Counted from the first letter of the stretch, positions 9,247 through 19,034 are shown. The stretch: DNA of 55,580 nt from Emcibacter sp. (GCA_021647465.1 JAKIUQ010000015.1:1-55580); one strand, 5' to 3'. Numbers and translations: made by a program. The notes: generated from the letters alone by a model not told the origin.

Positions 9247-9825
9247 CTATTCTGCCTTCCAGCCAAAGCCGACCTGACGCCATATGTCGCGGTAATCATA
9301 GTCGGTTTCAAGGGCTAGATTAAGCCGGTTATATGAGGCAAAATCGCTCACCAGATTGACCAATTGTACGATCCCTTTATCGCTCAGGCCGAAATCGCGC
9401 AGTTTATTCACGTCATCATCAATTACGCCCTGCATGTCCTTATTGACTTTAAGGGCGAAGTTGATAATTGCTTTCAAGCGCCCGTCAAGAACGATGTCCA
9501 CCCCGTTTTCAAGGAAGCTTTTGGTATAATCCTCATCGGTTTTCATGCCATAATTCAATATGGTGCAAAAGGCGGCCGTACAATAAGAACAACTGTTGGC
9601 CTTTGAGACGGCAATGCCAACATGTTGAATCTCGGCCAAGGATAATTCACCCATTTGCCATAATATTTTCGTGGCGGCCAATTTGGCTTTGAAAAACTCA
9701 GGAAAATTCATCTCCATGTAGAAATGGTTGGGCACTCTGCCTTCCATTTCTGTGACCCATTCACAGATTGCCTGAATTTCTTCATCATCGCTGTTTCTGG
9801 GATCAATAAGCTCTACGCGCGCCAT
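9247..9825 (-). CDS. Carboxymuconolactone decarboxylase / AhpD-like protein
   Basis: This is a 192-residue helical protein of the CMD/AhpD superfamily. The redox-type motif SCSYCTAAF carries C79 and C82, preceded by E65/H68 (LSLAEIQHVGIAVSKAN), the arrangement of alkylhydroperoxidase-like peroxidases. The C-terminus matches the peroxidase-related branch. It has a strong ribosome binding site (AAAGGAG) before the ATG at 9825 and sits 24 bp downstream of the TonB receptor gene, so it is probably co-transcribed. It may detoxify peroxides produced by oxidative catabolism, or act on a pathway intermediate. The sequence does not decide between these. Confidence 0.85.
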   Translation of the reverse strand: MARVELIDPRNSDDEEIQAICEWVTEMEGRVPNHFYMEMNFPEFFKAKLAATKILWQMGELSLAEIQHVGIAVSKANSCSYCTAAFCTILNYGMKTDEDYTKSFLENGVDIVLDGRLKAIINFALKVNKDMQGVIDDDVNKLRDFGLSDKGIVQLVNLVSDFASYNRLNLALETDYDYRDIWRQVGFGWKAE

Positions 9826-9849
9826 GTATTTCTCCTTTAAAGCTTAATA

Positions 9850-12243
9850 CTAAAAGTTATAGCGTGCTGTAACATACCATTGCCGTCCTCTGTCATATAA
9901 TCCCTCGTAGGATTGCATGGCATCGCCAATAATACCGGTGATCAAATACTTCTCGTCAGTCAGGTTTTTCACGCCGGCGATCAAGGCAATATTTTCATCC
10001 GGGTTTTCCCATGTCACGCTGGCATTCATTAAGTGATAGCCGTTCTGTTTTATCAGCGGCGTGTTAAAGGCATCATTGTCGAATTCAGACCGATATGACC
10101 AGTCAAGGCGCGGAATCAAAGTACCATTGTTGCCAAGGGCAATTTCTTTTGACGCGGCAGCACTGAGCGTCCATTCTGATACGCGGTCAAGATTGTTGTT
10201 GATGTCAACGAATGTGGTCGCAAAGTCAATTTGATCATAACCCGCATCAAGATAGCCCAGTCCGGCCTCGATGAACCAGCCCTCTGCCGGGGTTGCCTGC
10301 ATTTCAAGTTCAAAACCTTTAATTGTGGCCGCGCCGGCATTTTTGGTGATTGGGGCCACGCTGGTGAAGACTTGTACCTGCATATCGGAATAATCGGTAT
10401 AGAAAGCCGCGCCATTCAGGCGTAATTTGCCGTCCATGCCGGAAAATTTAAAGCCAAGTTCATATACCTGAACAAATTCAGGCAAGAAAGTCGGTATCAA
10501 GTCAAGGTCTGGCGTTCCCGGCGGCGCGGTGAAGGGTGCGATGATTGGCGGGAAGACGCGCTGGGAAAATCCGCCGGATTTAAAACCTTCTGAATAGCTG
10601 GCATATACCATCAGATCCTCATTCACATCATAAGAAAGATTAAGGTAGGGGTCAAAATTATCATAGGTCAGCTCTTTTTCCAGAAAGGGCAGAATTCGCC
10701 CGCCGGCCTGCATGAAGGGGGCGTCCAGCTGCGGATGGCCGGAACCCGCGAAATAATTTTGGTGAATGATCTGATCCGGGGTGAATTTCTTTGTTTCATC
10801 GGTATAACGTATGCCCGCCGTGACATGAAAGCGATCGGTAACATCATAAGTGCCTTGGGCGAAGGCCGCGAGACTTTTGTTGTCGAATGTCCCGCCACTT
10901 CTAAATCGGGATACGGTAAAATCCAGTTCATTGACGTTGTTACCGCTTTCCTTGAAATAATATAATCCAACAATCCAGTTGAGTTTTTCTTCAATGGCGG
11001 TTCCCAAGAACTGCAATTCCTGAGTGAATTGTGTTTGTTCCAACAGATCCGCATATTGGGATATACGCAGGGGGGAGTGATCGCCGTCACGGGCAAAAGT
11101 CGCGTCCAAATCACGGTAGGCGGTGATTGAACGAAGGGATATGCTGTCATTGATATCCCAGTCGATATTTAAATTTGCCGCCCAGAAATCTGTGTTGGCA
11201 TAGGCGGGCGCTGTCCCGGAATTTCTTTCTTCTCCATCATAAACATAACGGTTGTCATAACATCCAGGCACGGCCAGATTAAGCGGAGCCGGCGGGATGG
11301 CGCAAGGAATTGGCCCGTTTCCAGCAGCCAGATTTGCCCCGACGTTATGGATGACAGCCATTGGCGGCGTGTCCGGGTCAATTGGATTTCCGAGATTGAT
11401 TCCGATGAGTGTCATGGCCGGGCCATTTTCGCGGTCGCGGCTGCCTTCGACAGAGAAGTTGATCTCAAGATCATCGCTGGGAGCCAGAAGGAAAGAGGCG
11501 CGGCCTGATAACGTATCATCATCGCCAAGGTCAATACCATCATCGCGCAGAACATAACCATCCTGTTTCATATAAGCCACAGAGAATTTGCTGAAGAAAA
11601 CATCAGAAATTGGCAGATTCACGGTGCCTTTAAGGTTGATGCGATCATCGGTGCCATAGGTTGCGGAAACTTTCCCGTCCAGTTCTGAATGGGGTTTCCT
11701 GGTGGTAATGCTGATCGCGCCGCCAATGGTGTTGCGGCCAAACAGGGTGCCCTGCGGCCCTTTCAGAACTTCAATCCGTTCCACATCAATCAAATCCAGA
11801 ATACCGCCTACGGAACGGGCGATATAAACGCCGTCCACATAAAGACCAACGCCCGGATCAACGGTTGGCAGAAATTCCTTCTGCCCGACACCGCGTATAT
11901 AAATGGCCGCCGAATTACTGGCCCCGCCGAAACTTGGGTTATTCTGGAAAGACAGATTCGGGGTGAATTGGGCAATTTCCCCCACATTGGTGACGCCGCG
12001 ATATTCAAGGCTGTCTCCTGAAAAGGCTGAAATGGCAATGGGCGTGCTTTGCAGGCCTTCTTCGCGTTTGCGGGCGGTCACGGTAATTTCTTCTAAAAGC
12101 CAACTGGTGCTGTTTTCACTGGTACTTGCGTCCTGAGCCACGGCCCCTATGGGAACGGCAAGCATAACAGATGAGAGTATTGTCCCATATAAAAGGAATG
12201 TTGCAAGGTTGGTTTTTTTAGCCGATGTAAAATTCATGTCCAT
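9850..12243 (-). CDS. TonB-dependent outer-membrane receptor (1)
   Basis: This is a 797-residue receptor with a signal peptide (hydrophobic ~FLLYGTILSSVMLAVPIGAVAQ), a TonB box (EEITVTARKRE), a plug domain (GTLFGRNTIGGAISITTRKP) and a 22-strand barrel ending in the aromatic terminus QWYVTARYNF. I choose the ATG at 12243 rather than 12258 because GGAG lies 6 nt upstream of it; the upper ATG has no ribosome binding site. Receptors of this SusD-less type import siderophores, vitamins or, in sphingomonad-like bacteria, aromatic and terpenoid compounds. It starts an operon with the CMD protein and AraC copy 2 and is divergent from the Mo-hydroxylase operon, which suggests import of that pathway's substrate. 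Confidence 0.93.
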   Translation of the reverse strand: MDMNFTSAKKTNLATFLLYGTILSSVMLAVPIGAVAQDASTSENSTSWLLEEITVTARKREEGLQSTPIAISAFSGDSLEYRGVTNVGEIAQFTPNLSFQNNPSFGGASNSAAIYIRGVGQKEFLPTVDPGVGLYVDGVYIARSVGGILDLIDVERIEVLKGPQGTLFGRNTIGGAISITTRKPHSELDGKVSATYGTDDRINLKGTVNLPISDVFFSKFSVAYMKQDGYVLRDDGIDLGDDDTLSGRASFLLAPSDDLEINFSVEGSRDRENGPAMTLIGINLGNPIDPDTPPMAVIHNVGANLAAGNGPIPCAIPPAPLNLAVPGCYDNRYVYDGEERNSGTAPAYANTDFWAANLNIDWDINDSISLRSITAYRDLDATFARDGDHSPLRISQYADLLEQTQFTQELQFLGTAIEEKLNWIVGLYYFKESGNNVNELDFTVSRFRSGGTFDNKSLAAFAQGTYDVTDRFHVTAGIRYTDETKKFTPDQIIHQNYFAGSGHPQLDAPFMQAGGRILPFLEKELTYDNFDPYLNLSYDVNEDLMVYASYSEGFKSGGFSQRVFPPIIAPFTAPPGTPDLDLIPTFLPEFVQVYELGFKFSGMDGKLRLNGAAFYTDYSDMQVQVFTSVAPITKNAGAATIKGFELEMQATPAEGWFIEAGLGYLDAGYDQIDFATTFVDINNNLDRVSEWTLSAAASKEIALGNNGTLIPRLDWSYRSEFDNDAFNTPLIKQNGYHLMNASVTWENPDENIALIAGVKNLTDEKYLITGIIGDAMQSYEGLYDRGRQWYVTARYNF

Positions 12244-12544
12244 GATAGTCTCCACCATATTGTTATTATTTTTTCTGTTACGTAAGATTTGGGTAAATGT
12301 CTTTGCTGTATTTTAATTATGAATTTATTCAGTATTTTCCTATTATGCAGTGCAAGCTATTCAGATAATGCAGCCGCTGTTTATTTTGTGCGGCTTTTCG
12401 ATATTTTTCGTCTTATTCTTGAAAAACTTGCCGTAAAACCATCCTTTAAATCTGCCGCAGAATCTAAATAGCTGCCGCAACATATGAATAGACCGGCTTG
12501 GCCATAGCGTTCATTCTGTTTGGAAATAGCAGGAGGAGACTATA
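12244..12544. promoter_or_regulatory. Divergent promoter region with repeated GCCGCA half-sites
   Basis: This is the control region between the TonB receptor and the Mo-hydroxylase operon. It holds two directly repeated CTGCCGCA elements at 12452-12459 and 12472-12479, exactly 20 bp apart (extended as GCCGCAGAAT and GCCGCAACAT). A third copy is inverted at 12386-12398 (minus strand AAAAGCCGCACAA) and pairs with GCCGC at 12373-12377 as GCCGC-N12-GCGGC. Spacing of about 20 bp between direct half-sites is typical of AraC-family operators. The 13-mer is shared with 1596-1608. The ribosome binding site of the next gene is AGGAGGAG. Confidence 0.5.
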
Positions 12545-13426
12545 ATGAGCAGTCGCGTGATGCGGGATTTTGACTTGTTGTTGCCGGAATCAATAGAAGA
12601 GACAATCGCCTTATTGGCCCGCCATAAAGATAAATCTGCGGTGCTGGCGGGGGGAACCGATCTGTTGGTTGCTCTGAAATTTGATTATTCGATAGATAAT
12701 GTCATTTCGCTGGCCCTTGTGCCGGGATTGGATGAACTGGATTTTGACCCAGCGCGGGGCCTGACTATTGGGGCCAAGGTGACGATAGCCGACGTCTTGC
12801 GATCGCAAGATGTCAAAGATAATTATCCGGCGTTATGGCAGGCGGCACAGGTATTTGCCACGCCGCAACTGCGTAACACAGCCACGGTTCTGGGGAATAT
12901 TCTCAGGGCATCTCCGGCGGGGGATTGTAGCGCGGCACTTTATGCAACAGGCGGTAGCTTGCTTTTAAAAAATGCAAAGGGCTGCCGAAATATTGACCTT
13001 GATGATTTCTGGATTTCTTACGGCGTCACGGCAAGATGTGTTGACGAACTGGCCATCTCGTTACATGTTCCGGTGCCCGCCCAGGGAGAGAAATCGGCTT
13101 TTCGCCGCATGACCAGAACCACAGAAGACCTGTCCAAAATAAATGCTGCTGTTTGCCTGCAAATGGCCGGTGAAACCTGCCACAAAGCGCGCGTCGTCAT
13201 GGGATGTGTCGGCCCCACTTTGCTTCGTCTGCCCAAAGTTGAAAAAATGCTTGCAGGGGCGGCCGTTACGCCGGAATTATTGCGCGATATATCAAATGTC
13301 GTGATATCCGAAATCGCGCCTATTGATGATCAGAGGTCCTCGGCGGAATATCGCAATAAAGTGGCCGGCGTTCTGGTTAAAAGAGTTATCGAGGCGGCGC
13401 TGAACGCAAAGGAAAATGACCAATGA
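12545..13426 (+). CDS. Molybdenum hydroxylase, FAD-binding medium subunit (CoxM/HcrB-like)
   Basis: This is a 293-residue FAD subunit of the xanthine dehydrogenase family. Visible motifs are the FAD pyrophosphate loop AGGTDLLVALK (~36-46) and TPQLRNTATVLGNILRASPAGD (~103-124, the family T-x-x-Q-x-RN-x-AT-x-x-GN pattern). The C-terminal CO-dehydrogenase flavoprotein domain follows. It passes electrons from the iron-sulfur subunit to the final acceptor. It has a strong AGGAGGAG ribosome binding site. Its stop overlaps the start of the [2Fe-2S] subunit by 4 bp, so the three subunits form one coupled operon in medium-small-large order. Confidence 0.92.
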   Translation: MSSRVMRDFDLLLPESIEETIALLARHKDKSAVLAGGTDLLVALKFDYSIDNVISLALVPGLDELDFDPARGLTIGAKVTIADVLRSQDVKDNYPALWQAAQVFATPQLRNTATVLGNILRASPAGDCSAALYATGGSLLLKNAKGCRNIDLDDFWISYGVTARCVDELAISLHVPVPAQGEKSAFRRMTRTTEDLSKINAAVCLQMAGETCHKARVVMGCVGPTLLRLPKVEKMLAGAAVTPELLRDISNVVISEIAPIDDQRSSAEYRNKVAGVLVKRVIEAALNAKENDQ

Positions 13427-13923
13427 AAAAACATGCCATAACATTGACGGTCAATGGAGAAGAACGGGACTTGATTGTGCCATCCAACCGTACCCTGCTT
13501 GATGCGCTTAGGGATGATTTGGGCTATACTGATACCAAATATGGCTGTGGTACGGGGGAATGCGGGGCCTGTACAATATTGGTTGATGGCATGACAACTA
13601 TTAACGGTTGTCTGACCTTGGCGGCCACCATGAACGGAAAATCAATCACAACAGCGGCGGGACTTGCCCGCAATGGTCATCTGCATCCGGTTCAGGAAGC
13701 CTTTATTGAAAATGATGCCATTCAGTGTGGTTTTTGTACGCCGGGAATGGTGCTGAAAACCATAAGCCTTCTGGATGAGAACCCAAGGCCAACAGAGGCT
13801 GAGATTCGCCATGGCCTTGAAGGAAATATATGTCGTTGTACGGGATATACTAAAATAGTTGAGGCCGTTCAGGATGCGAGTCGGCGCATCACAGGATCAA
13901 ATGTATCTGCAATAGGAGAATAG
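13423..13923 (+). CDS. Molybdenum hydroxylase, [2Fe-2S] small subunit
   Basis: This is a 166-residue iron-sulfur subunit. The plant-type [2Fe-2S] cluster is ligated by C42, C47, C50 and C63 (GCGTGECGACTILVDG). The second, helical [2Fe-2S] cluster is ligated by C102, C105, C137 and C139 (CGFCTPGMV and ICRCTGYTKIV). This is the complete set for CoxS/HcrC-type proteins and the length is normal. It relays electrons from the molybdopterin subunit to the FAD subunit. It overlaps the preceding gene by 4 bp and is followed 2 bp later by the large subunit. Confidence 0.95.
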   Translation: MKKHAITLTVNGEERDLIVPSNRTLLDALRDDLGYTDTKYGCGTGECGACTILVDGMTTINGCLTLAATMNGKSITTAAGLARNGHLHPVQEAFIENDAIQCGFCTPGMVLKTISLLDENPRPTEAEIRHGLEGNICRCTGYTKIVEAVQDASRRITGSNVSAIGE

Positions 13924-13925
13924 TC

Positions 13926-16274
13926 ATGAGTGACCTTACGGTTGTTGGCAAAAGAGTTGAGCGGGTGGATGTCCGGGCCAAGGTAACAGGCGGCGCCGTT
14001 TATGCCGCGGATGTGCAAATGGCGGGAATGCTTTATGGCAAAATTGTCCGTTGTTATGACTATGCTCACGCCAGGGTAACGGAGCTTGATTTATCGAAAG
14101 CGGCGAAATGCAAGGGCGTGATTAAAGTTCTTGGCCCAAAAGATGTCACGCAAAAGGAATATAATGGCTCCGTCCTTGATATGATGGTTTCCAGCGACAT
14201 GCGCGGTATTCTTGGGGATATTGATGACCAAAGTATCTTTACGACCCATGTGAAGCATTACGGCGATGCCATTGCCGCCGTGATTGCCACATCAGAAGAG
14301 GCCGCAGAGCGGGCCGCAGAGAAAATTATTGTCACTTATGAAGAGCTTCCGGTTTATTTGACAGCAGAGGCTGCCAGGCAATCGGATGCGCGGCAATTTC
14401 GCCCCGAAAAACCGGGGAACCTCGCTTTTCAGCTGCCGGAAATGGCCTTTCCGGATAATGCCTATGCCTGGGGCGAAGTGGACAAAAGCTTTGAAGAGGC
14501 CGATATCATCGTGGAAGACACTTTTTATGTGCCAAAGCAGAAACAATGTCAGATGGAGCCGGGGGCTTACATCGCGCTTTATGATGATCAGGAACGCCTG
14601 AATTGCTGGACATCAACTCAAATGCCAAAACTGGTTCAGAAAAAACTGGCCAACCTGTTTGAATTGCCCATGACGCGGGTTAGAATAAACGCGACCGTCA
14701 TCGGCGGCGGTTTTGGCGCGCGGCTTGGTATGGTGCTGGAGCCGGAAACCTGCGCTCTTGCCATGGCGGTTCCGGGGCGTCCGGTAAAGGTTTTGTCGAC
14801 GCGGGAAGAGGATTGGGTCACATCGCCATCACGCCATCCGGGTAAATACTGGATGAAGATGGGCTTTAAAAAAGACGGCACGCCGGTGGCCTGTGATGCC
14901 AAATTTGAAAATTACAAGGGGGCCTATTATATGGATGCCTCGGGTACGGCCTTTACCACAGGGGCCTGGCTTGGCGGTATGTATAAATTCGACAGCCTGC
15001 GGTACCGGGGCGAATCTTATTATACCAATCAAAGCGTCTGCGGGGCCTTTCGGGGATATGGTAACCCTCAGACAAATTTTGTCATGGAACAGATGGTTGA
15101 CCGGGGCTGTGCGGCGCTTGGGGTTGACCCCATAGAATGGCGCAAGAAATGGCATAAGACCATCGGAGATGATGGCTGGTGTATTGGCGTGCCATATAAC
15201 AGCTGCGCGCTTGATGAATGTCTGGACCGGGCGGCGAAGGCTATTGGCTGGACAGAAAAGCGCGCAAAATATAAAAATCAAACCGGCACAATAAGGCGCG
15301 GCATTGGCGTCTCGGTCATGAATCACACCAGCGGGGCCATGCCCATGCTGCTTGAACATACGGTCTGTGATGCCTTGCTCCATCAGGATGCAACCGTGAC
15401 CCTTAACCTTGCCTGTTCAGATATGGGGCAGGGCTCCCACACCACGCTGCGTCAGGTGGCGGCGGAGACATTGGGCTTTCCTTACGCCGATGTTCATATT
15501 GCCGCCGGCGATACGGATGCCGCGGGTTTTGATATCGGCGCCCATGCCAGCCGGACGTTATATGTGGGCGGAGGGGCAGTGAAGCAAGCCTGCGAAGATG
15601 TGCGAAAGCAGATTTTTGATCGGGCCGCGCTTGAATTGGGCGAGGCTGTGGGTAATCTTTACATGGAAGATAAGGTTATTCATGTTAAGGGCGCGTCCAA
15701 TAAATCCATTTCAGTTCAGACCATTGCCGATCAGGGGGTTAATAACTTCATGAATCCGGAAAACGGCGAACTGATTGGCCAGCCGGGTCAAATTCAGGGC
15801 TACGCCAGTTTCTTTCCGCCTCATAATGCCCCGCCTTTTGGCGCCAGTATCGCCGAAGTTGAAGTAGATATGGAGACGGGGGAGGTCAAGGTCATTGAAT
15901 TGGTCAATGCTCATGATGTGGGCCGCGCCATTCATCCCGGTATTGTTGAAGGACAATTGGACGGCGGCGCGCAGCAGGGGCTTGGGATGGCACTGACCGA
16001 GGAGACCTACTATGATGAAAAAGGCATCTGCTTAAATAACAGCTTTACAGATTATAAGATGCTTGGGCCATCGGATATGCCAAAAATAACCAATATTCTG
16101 GTTGAAAACCCGGACCCGACCGGCCCGTTCGGCGCGAAAGGTGTTGGGGAGGCGGGCATAGTGCCGCCCGTTGGGGCAACCGCAAATGCCATCTTTAATG
16201 CCATCGGCATTCAGATATTGGAAGCCCCGATCACACCGGAAAAAATACTTGAGGCGCTTGCAGAAAAAGACTGA
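13926..16274 (+). CDS. Molybdenum hydroxylase, molybdopterin-binding large subunit
   Basis: This 782-residue catalytic subunit contains the a/b hammerhead domain (VTGGAVYAADVQM), the molybdopterin segment GGGFGARLGM, the active-site loop CGAFRGYGNPQ (~370-380) and GVGEAGIVPP (~737-746), whose glutamate is the general base. The loop is the AFRGxGxPQ form of xanthine dehydrogenase and 4-hydroxybenzoyl-CoA reductase, not the AYRCSFR of form-I CO dehydrogenase. The enzyme should therefore hydroxylate (or reductively dehydroxylate) a ring or aldehyde carbon. The substrate is unknown; no XdhC-type maturation protein is next to it. It is cytoplasmic, with no signal peptide. Confidence 0.93.
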   Translation: MSDLTVVGKRVERVDVRAKVTGGAVYAADVQMAGMLYGKIVRCYDYAHARVTELDLSKAAKCKGVIKVLGPKDVTQKEYNGSVLDMMVSSDMRGILGDIDDQSIFTTHVKHYGDAIAAVIATSEEAAERAAEKIIVTYEELPVYLTAEAARQSDARQFRPEKPGNLAFQLPEMAFPDNAYAWGEVDKSFEEADIIVEDTFYVPKQKQCQMEPGAYIALYDDQERLNCWTSTQMPKLVQKKLANLFELPMTRVRINATVIGGGFGARLGMVLEPETCALAMAVPGRPVKVLSTREEDWVTSPSRHPGKYWMKMGFKKDGTPVACDAKFENYKGAYYMDASGTAFTTGAWLGGMYKFDSLRYRGESYYTNQSVCGAFRGYGNPQTNFVMEQMVDRGCAALGVDPIEWRKKWHKTIGDDGWCIGVPYNSCALDECLDRAAKAIGWTEKRAKYKNQTGTIRRGIGVSVMNHTSGAMPMLLEHTVCDALLHQDATVTLNLACSDMGQGSHTTLRQVAAETLGFPYADVHIAAGDTDAAGFDIGAHASRTLYVGGGAVKQACEDVRKQIFDRAALELGEAVGNLYMEDKVIHVKGASNKSISVQTIADQGVNNFMNPENGELIGQPGQIQGYASFFPPHNAPPFGASIAEVEVDMETGEVKVIELVNAHDVGRAIHPGIVEGQLDGGAQQGLGMALTEETYYDEKGICLNNSFTDYKMLGPSDMPKITNILVENPDPTGPFGAKGVGEAGIVPPVGATANAIFNAIGIQILEAPITPEKILEALAEKD

Positions 16275-16289
16275 CCACCGGTTTAATTC

Positions 16290-16303
16290 TTTTGAAGTCA
16301 AAA
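16290..16303. repeat. Inverted repeat TTTTGA-AG-TCAAAA
   Basis: A perfect 14-bp inverted repeat lies 16 bp past the Mo-hydroxylase stop and 134 bp before the DMSO-reductase-family operon. It has no T-tract, so it is not a terminator. Its outer half resembles the arms of the palindrome upstream of the TonB receptor at 20861 (TTTTGAATG/CATTCAAAA), so a related regulator may bind both. This is tentative. Confidence 0.3.
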
Positions 16304-16436
16304 AAATCTTTTGTATTGGCATTTTTTTATGTTAGATTTAATTGGTAATTTAATAATAAAAGTGCAGTTAAAAATAGTTTAAGTGAGACGGCATAGATTT
16401 AAATTGGTGAAGTAACAGAATTTTGGGAGAAGATTA

Positions 16437-19034
16437 ATGACAGAGCAAACCCCCGTACAGAATTCCATGAAGGCCGGGACTTGGAAGAAATCCTCGTGCA
16501 AAATGTGCATCCATTCCTGTAATACGCGTGTTCATGTGACCGAGGCGGGCGTCATTAATAAAATAGAAGGTGACCCCGATAGCCCGGCGAATATGGGGCG
16601 GCTCTGCCCCAAGGGTAACGCCGCTATTATGCGTCATTATGACCCGGCCCGATTTAAAACGCCTTTAAAAAGAACCAATCCGCAAAAGGGGCCAGGCATT
16701 GACCCTATGTGGCAGCCGATCAGTTGGGAGGAGGCCATGGAAACCACCATCCGGGAGCTGAAGAAGTCCGTTGATGAAGATCCCAGAAAGCTTCTGCCTT
16801 CCATTGCTGATTTTCAAAAACTTTATCTCTGGGCCTGGCCTTTGGTTGTGGGCAACAGCAATTATTTCTCAACAGCGGGCAGTTTTTGCGGCGGGGGCTA
16901 TCATCCGATGAATGGATTTATTCATTCCACTTTTGCGGCGGCAAATGATGTTAATTACTGTAATTACTGGATTAATAATGGCAGCGGGGATGGATTTTCC
17001 TCTCACCTTCATACGGCGGCACAGGCCTTTCATGTGGCCAATGCGCGGGTTGAACGCAATATGCGCGTGGTTTGCGTCGAACCGCGCCTGTCCATTGGCG
17101 GGGCCAAGGCCGAAGAATGGGTTCCTATCAAACCGGCTTCTGACCGTCATTTCGCGCTGGGCATGTGCCATGTTCTCATTGAAGAGGGGTTATGTGATTA
17201 TGAATCCTTGAAAAAGGATACCAATGCGCCCTATCTGGTCGGTGATGACGGCTATTTTATCCGTGACAAGGACGGCAAGATTTATGTCTGGGACGGCAAG
17301 GATAATAAAGCGAAAGCCTTTGATGACAAATCCATTGGGGAATTTTCTATTGAGGGATCATATGAGGTAGAGGGCAAGGCCTGCAAGCCCTCTTTTCAAC
17401 GTTTTAAAGATATTCTTAAAGACTGTACGCCGGAACAAATGTCTGAGGTGACCACCGTGCCGGCCGAAACCATTCGCCGCATTGCCCGTGAATTTTCCGA
17501 GGCTGCTGAAATCGGCAATAACATTACCATCGAGGGCCGCACGCTGCCACTTCGTCCTGCGGGATATAATTATTATCGGGGCGCTCATGCCCATAAATAC
17601 AGCAGCCAGTCCAACCACGCTTTCAAGCTGGTCAATATGCTGGTGGGCAGTATTGATGTGCCTGGCGGCCATGTGGGCGCGACATTGGATGATCAAAAGA
17701 TAGATAACGGCCATGTGGCTGAGGGGGACAGCGGCCAGCTGCTCGGCACCCCTCACCAATTAGGCCCCCATCCGGGATTCTCATTCCCGCCGGACAATAT
17801 GGATTTGATGAGCTATTTCCCGCTTGGGGTTCATCCCGGTCATCTGAATGTGGAAGTCTGGAAAAATCCAGAGAAATTCAACCTTGAATTCACGCCGGAT
17901 GTGATGCTGATCTGCCATTCCAATCCAATCTGGAGCCTGCCGGGCAATCGCGGGGACTGGTTTGATATTATGCGGAGCATGCGGTTCATCGTTTCCATTG
18001 ATATTGTCCCTAATGACACCAATTGCTTTGCGGATATTATCCTGCCGGGTCATGATTCACTGGAAAGCTGGAATATGACCATGATAGAGCCGCCCCATAC
18101 CGAAGGGATGTGCCTGCGCCAGCCTATGACAGAGCCGCTTTATGATACCCGCAGCGAAGAGGATATTTTTAATGATATTTCAGAAGGCCTGGGGGTTTTG
18201 GAAGTGTGGAATAGTGTTCTCAATATTGTCAATGGCTTTGAAGAAAGTCCTAATCTAAAGCTTGAACTGGATCAGAAGCATGGCGAGAAGGAAATCGCCC
18301 GCCGTAAAGGCCTGAACTGGAACGGAAAGGATCTGGACTGGTATATGGAACATGGCCATTCGGTCACACCGCGAAGACCGGATAAATGGTATAAACCCTG
18401 GGACGGCATGCGCCTGTTATTTTATATTGAGGATATTGTCCGCGAGCGTGATGGCCTGAAAAAAGCCATGGAGGCGGCAGAGGTGCCGATCCGCAATGAA
18501 TGGCATTGGGAGGATTACCAACCCCTGCCGACCCCGGTGTTGGAACCTGTATTGCGCGATAATGGCGATTATGACCTCTATGCCATTACCTTTAAGGATA
18601 TTCAGCTCAACTTTGGGGAAAGTCTGAGTAATCCGTGGATTAAGGATATCGTCTACCGCGATCCTGTGCATACTGCGTTGCAGTTAAATACGAAAACGGC
18701 CGCTGCCAAGGGATTGGCAGAAGGCGACCTTGTGCTGGTGGAATCGCAATATGGTAAAATTTATGGCCGGCTCGGCCTGACCGAAGGCATCCATCCGGAA
18801 ACCATCGGTGTGTCTAATTCTTTGTCACGGATGATGTCACAGAATGCGGGCGTGCCTTATGGCGGCGGTCATTTCAATGACATGCTTCCGGCGGATCTGG
18901 AAAATACCGATGCGTGCAGTGGCCAGTGTGAATCCGTTTGCCGCGTAAAATTGACAAAACTTGATCATATTCCCGATGAGTTGAAAGGCGAAGGCAATCT
19001 CTATGAATTTTCAGACGGAAAGGCCATGCAATGA
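16437..19034 (+). CDS. DMSO-reductase-family molybdopterin oxidoreductase, catalytic subunit
   Basis: This is an 865-residue bis-MGD enzyme. The N-terminal [4Fe-4S] site is C21, C24, C28 and C57 (CKMCIHSC ... CPKG). AGSFCGGGYH around C151 is the likely Mo-ligand region. The C-terminal MGD-binding domain includes TAAAKGLAEGDLVLVE. There is no Tat signal, so unlike periplasmic DmsA/PsrA it should face the cytoplasm, as SoeA does. The downstream genes, overlapping by 4 bp, encode a four-cluster ferredoxin and an NrfD-type membrane anchor, so electrons exchange with the quinone pool. Candidates are SoeABC-like oxidation, ring hydroxylation or dehydroxylation (catechol-dehydroxylase type), or a novel reaction. 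A GGGAGAAG ribosome binding site precedes the ATG. Confidence 0.9.
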   Translation: MTEQTPVQNSMKAGTWKKSSCKMCIHSCNTRVHVTEAGVINKIEGDPDSPANMGRLCPKGNAAIMRHYDPARFKTPLKRTNPQKGPGIDPMWQPISWEEAMETTIRELKKSVDEDPRKLLPSIADFQKLYLWAWPLVVGNSNYFSTAGSFCGGGYHPMNGFIHSTFAAANDVNYCNYWINNGSGDGFSSHLHTAAQAFHVANARVERNMRVVCVEPRLSIGGAKAEEWVPIKPASDRHFALGMCHVLIEEGLCDYESLKKDTNAPYLVGDDGYFIRDKDGKIYVWDGKDNKAKAFDDKSIGEFSIEGSYEVEGKACKPSFQRFKDILKDCTPEQMSEVTTVPAETIRRIAREFSEAAEIGNNITIEGRTLPLRPAGYNYYRGAHAHKYSSQSNHAFKLVNMLVGSIDVPGGHVGATLDDQKIDNGHVAEGDSGQLLGTPHQLGPHPGFSFPPDNMDLMSYFPLGVHPGHLNVEVWKNPEKFNLEFTPDVMLICHSNPIWSLPGNRGDWFDIMRSMRFIVSIDIVPNDTNCFADIILPGHDSLESWNMTMIEPPHTEGMCLRQPMTEPLYDTRSEEDIFNDISEGLGVLEVWNSVLNIVNGFEESPNLKLELDQKHGEKEIARRKGLNWNGKDLDWYMEHGHSVTPRRPDKWYKPWDGMRLLFYIEDIVRERDGLKKAMEAAEVPIRNEWHWEDYQPLPTPVLEPVLRDNGDYDLYAITFKDIQLNFGESLSNPWIKDIVYRDPVHTALQLNTKTAAAKGLAEGDLVLVESQYGKIYGRLGLTEGIHPETIGVSNSLSRMMSQNAGVPYGGGHFNDMLPADLENTDACSGQCESVCRVKLTKLDHIPDELKGEGNLYEFSDGKAMQ

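Noticed and set aside
12289..12471. 60-codon frame in the divergent promoter region
   Set aside because: No ribosome binding site, low-complexity residues, and it covers the repeated GCCGCA sites.
12545..16274. Form-I carbon monoxide dehydrogenase (coxMSL)
   Set aside because: Gene order matches, but the large subunit has CGAFRGYGNPQ instead of the AYRCSFR active-site loop and no cox accessory genes are present.
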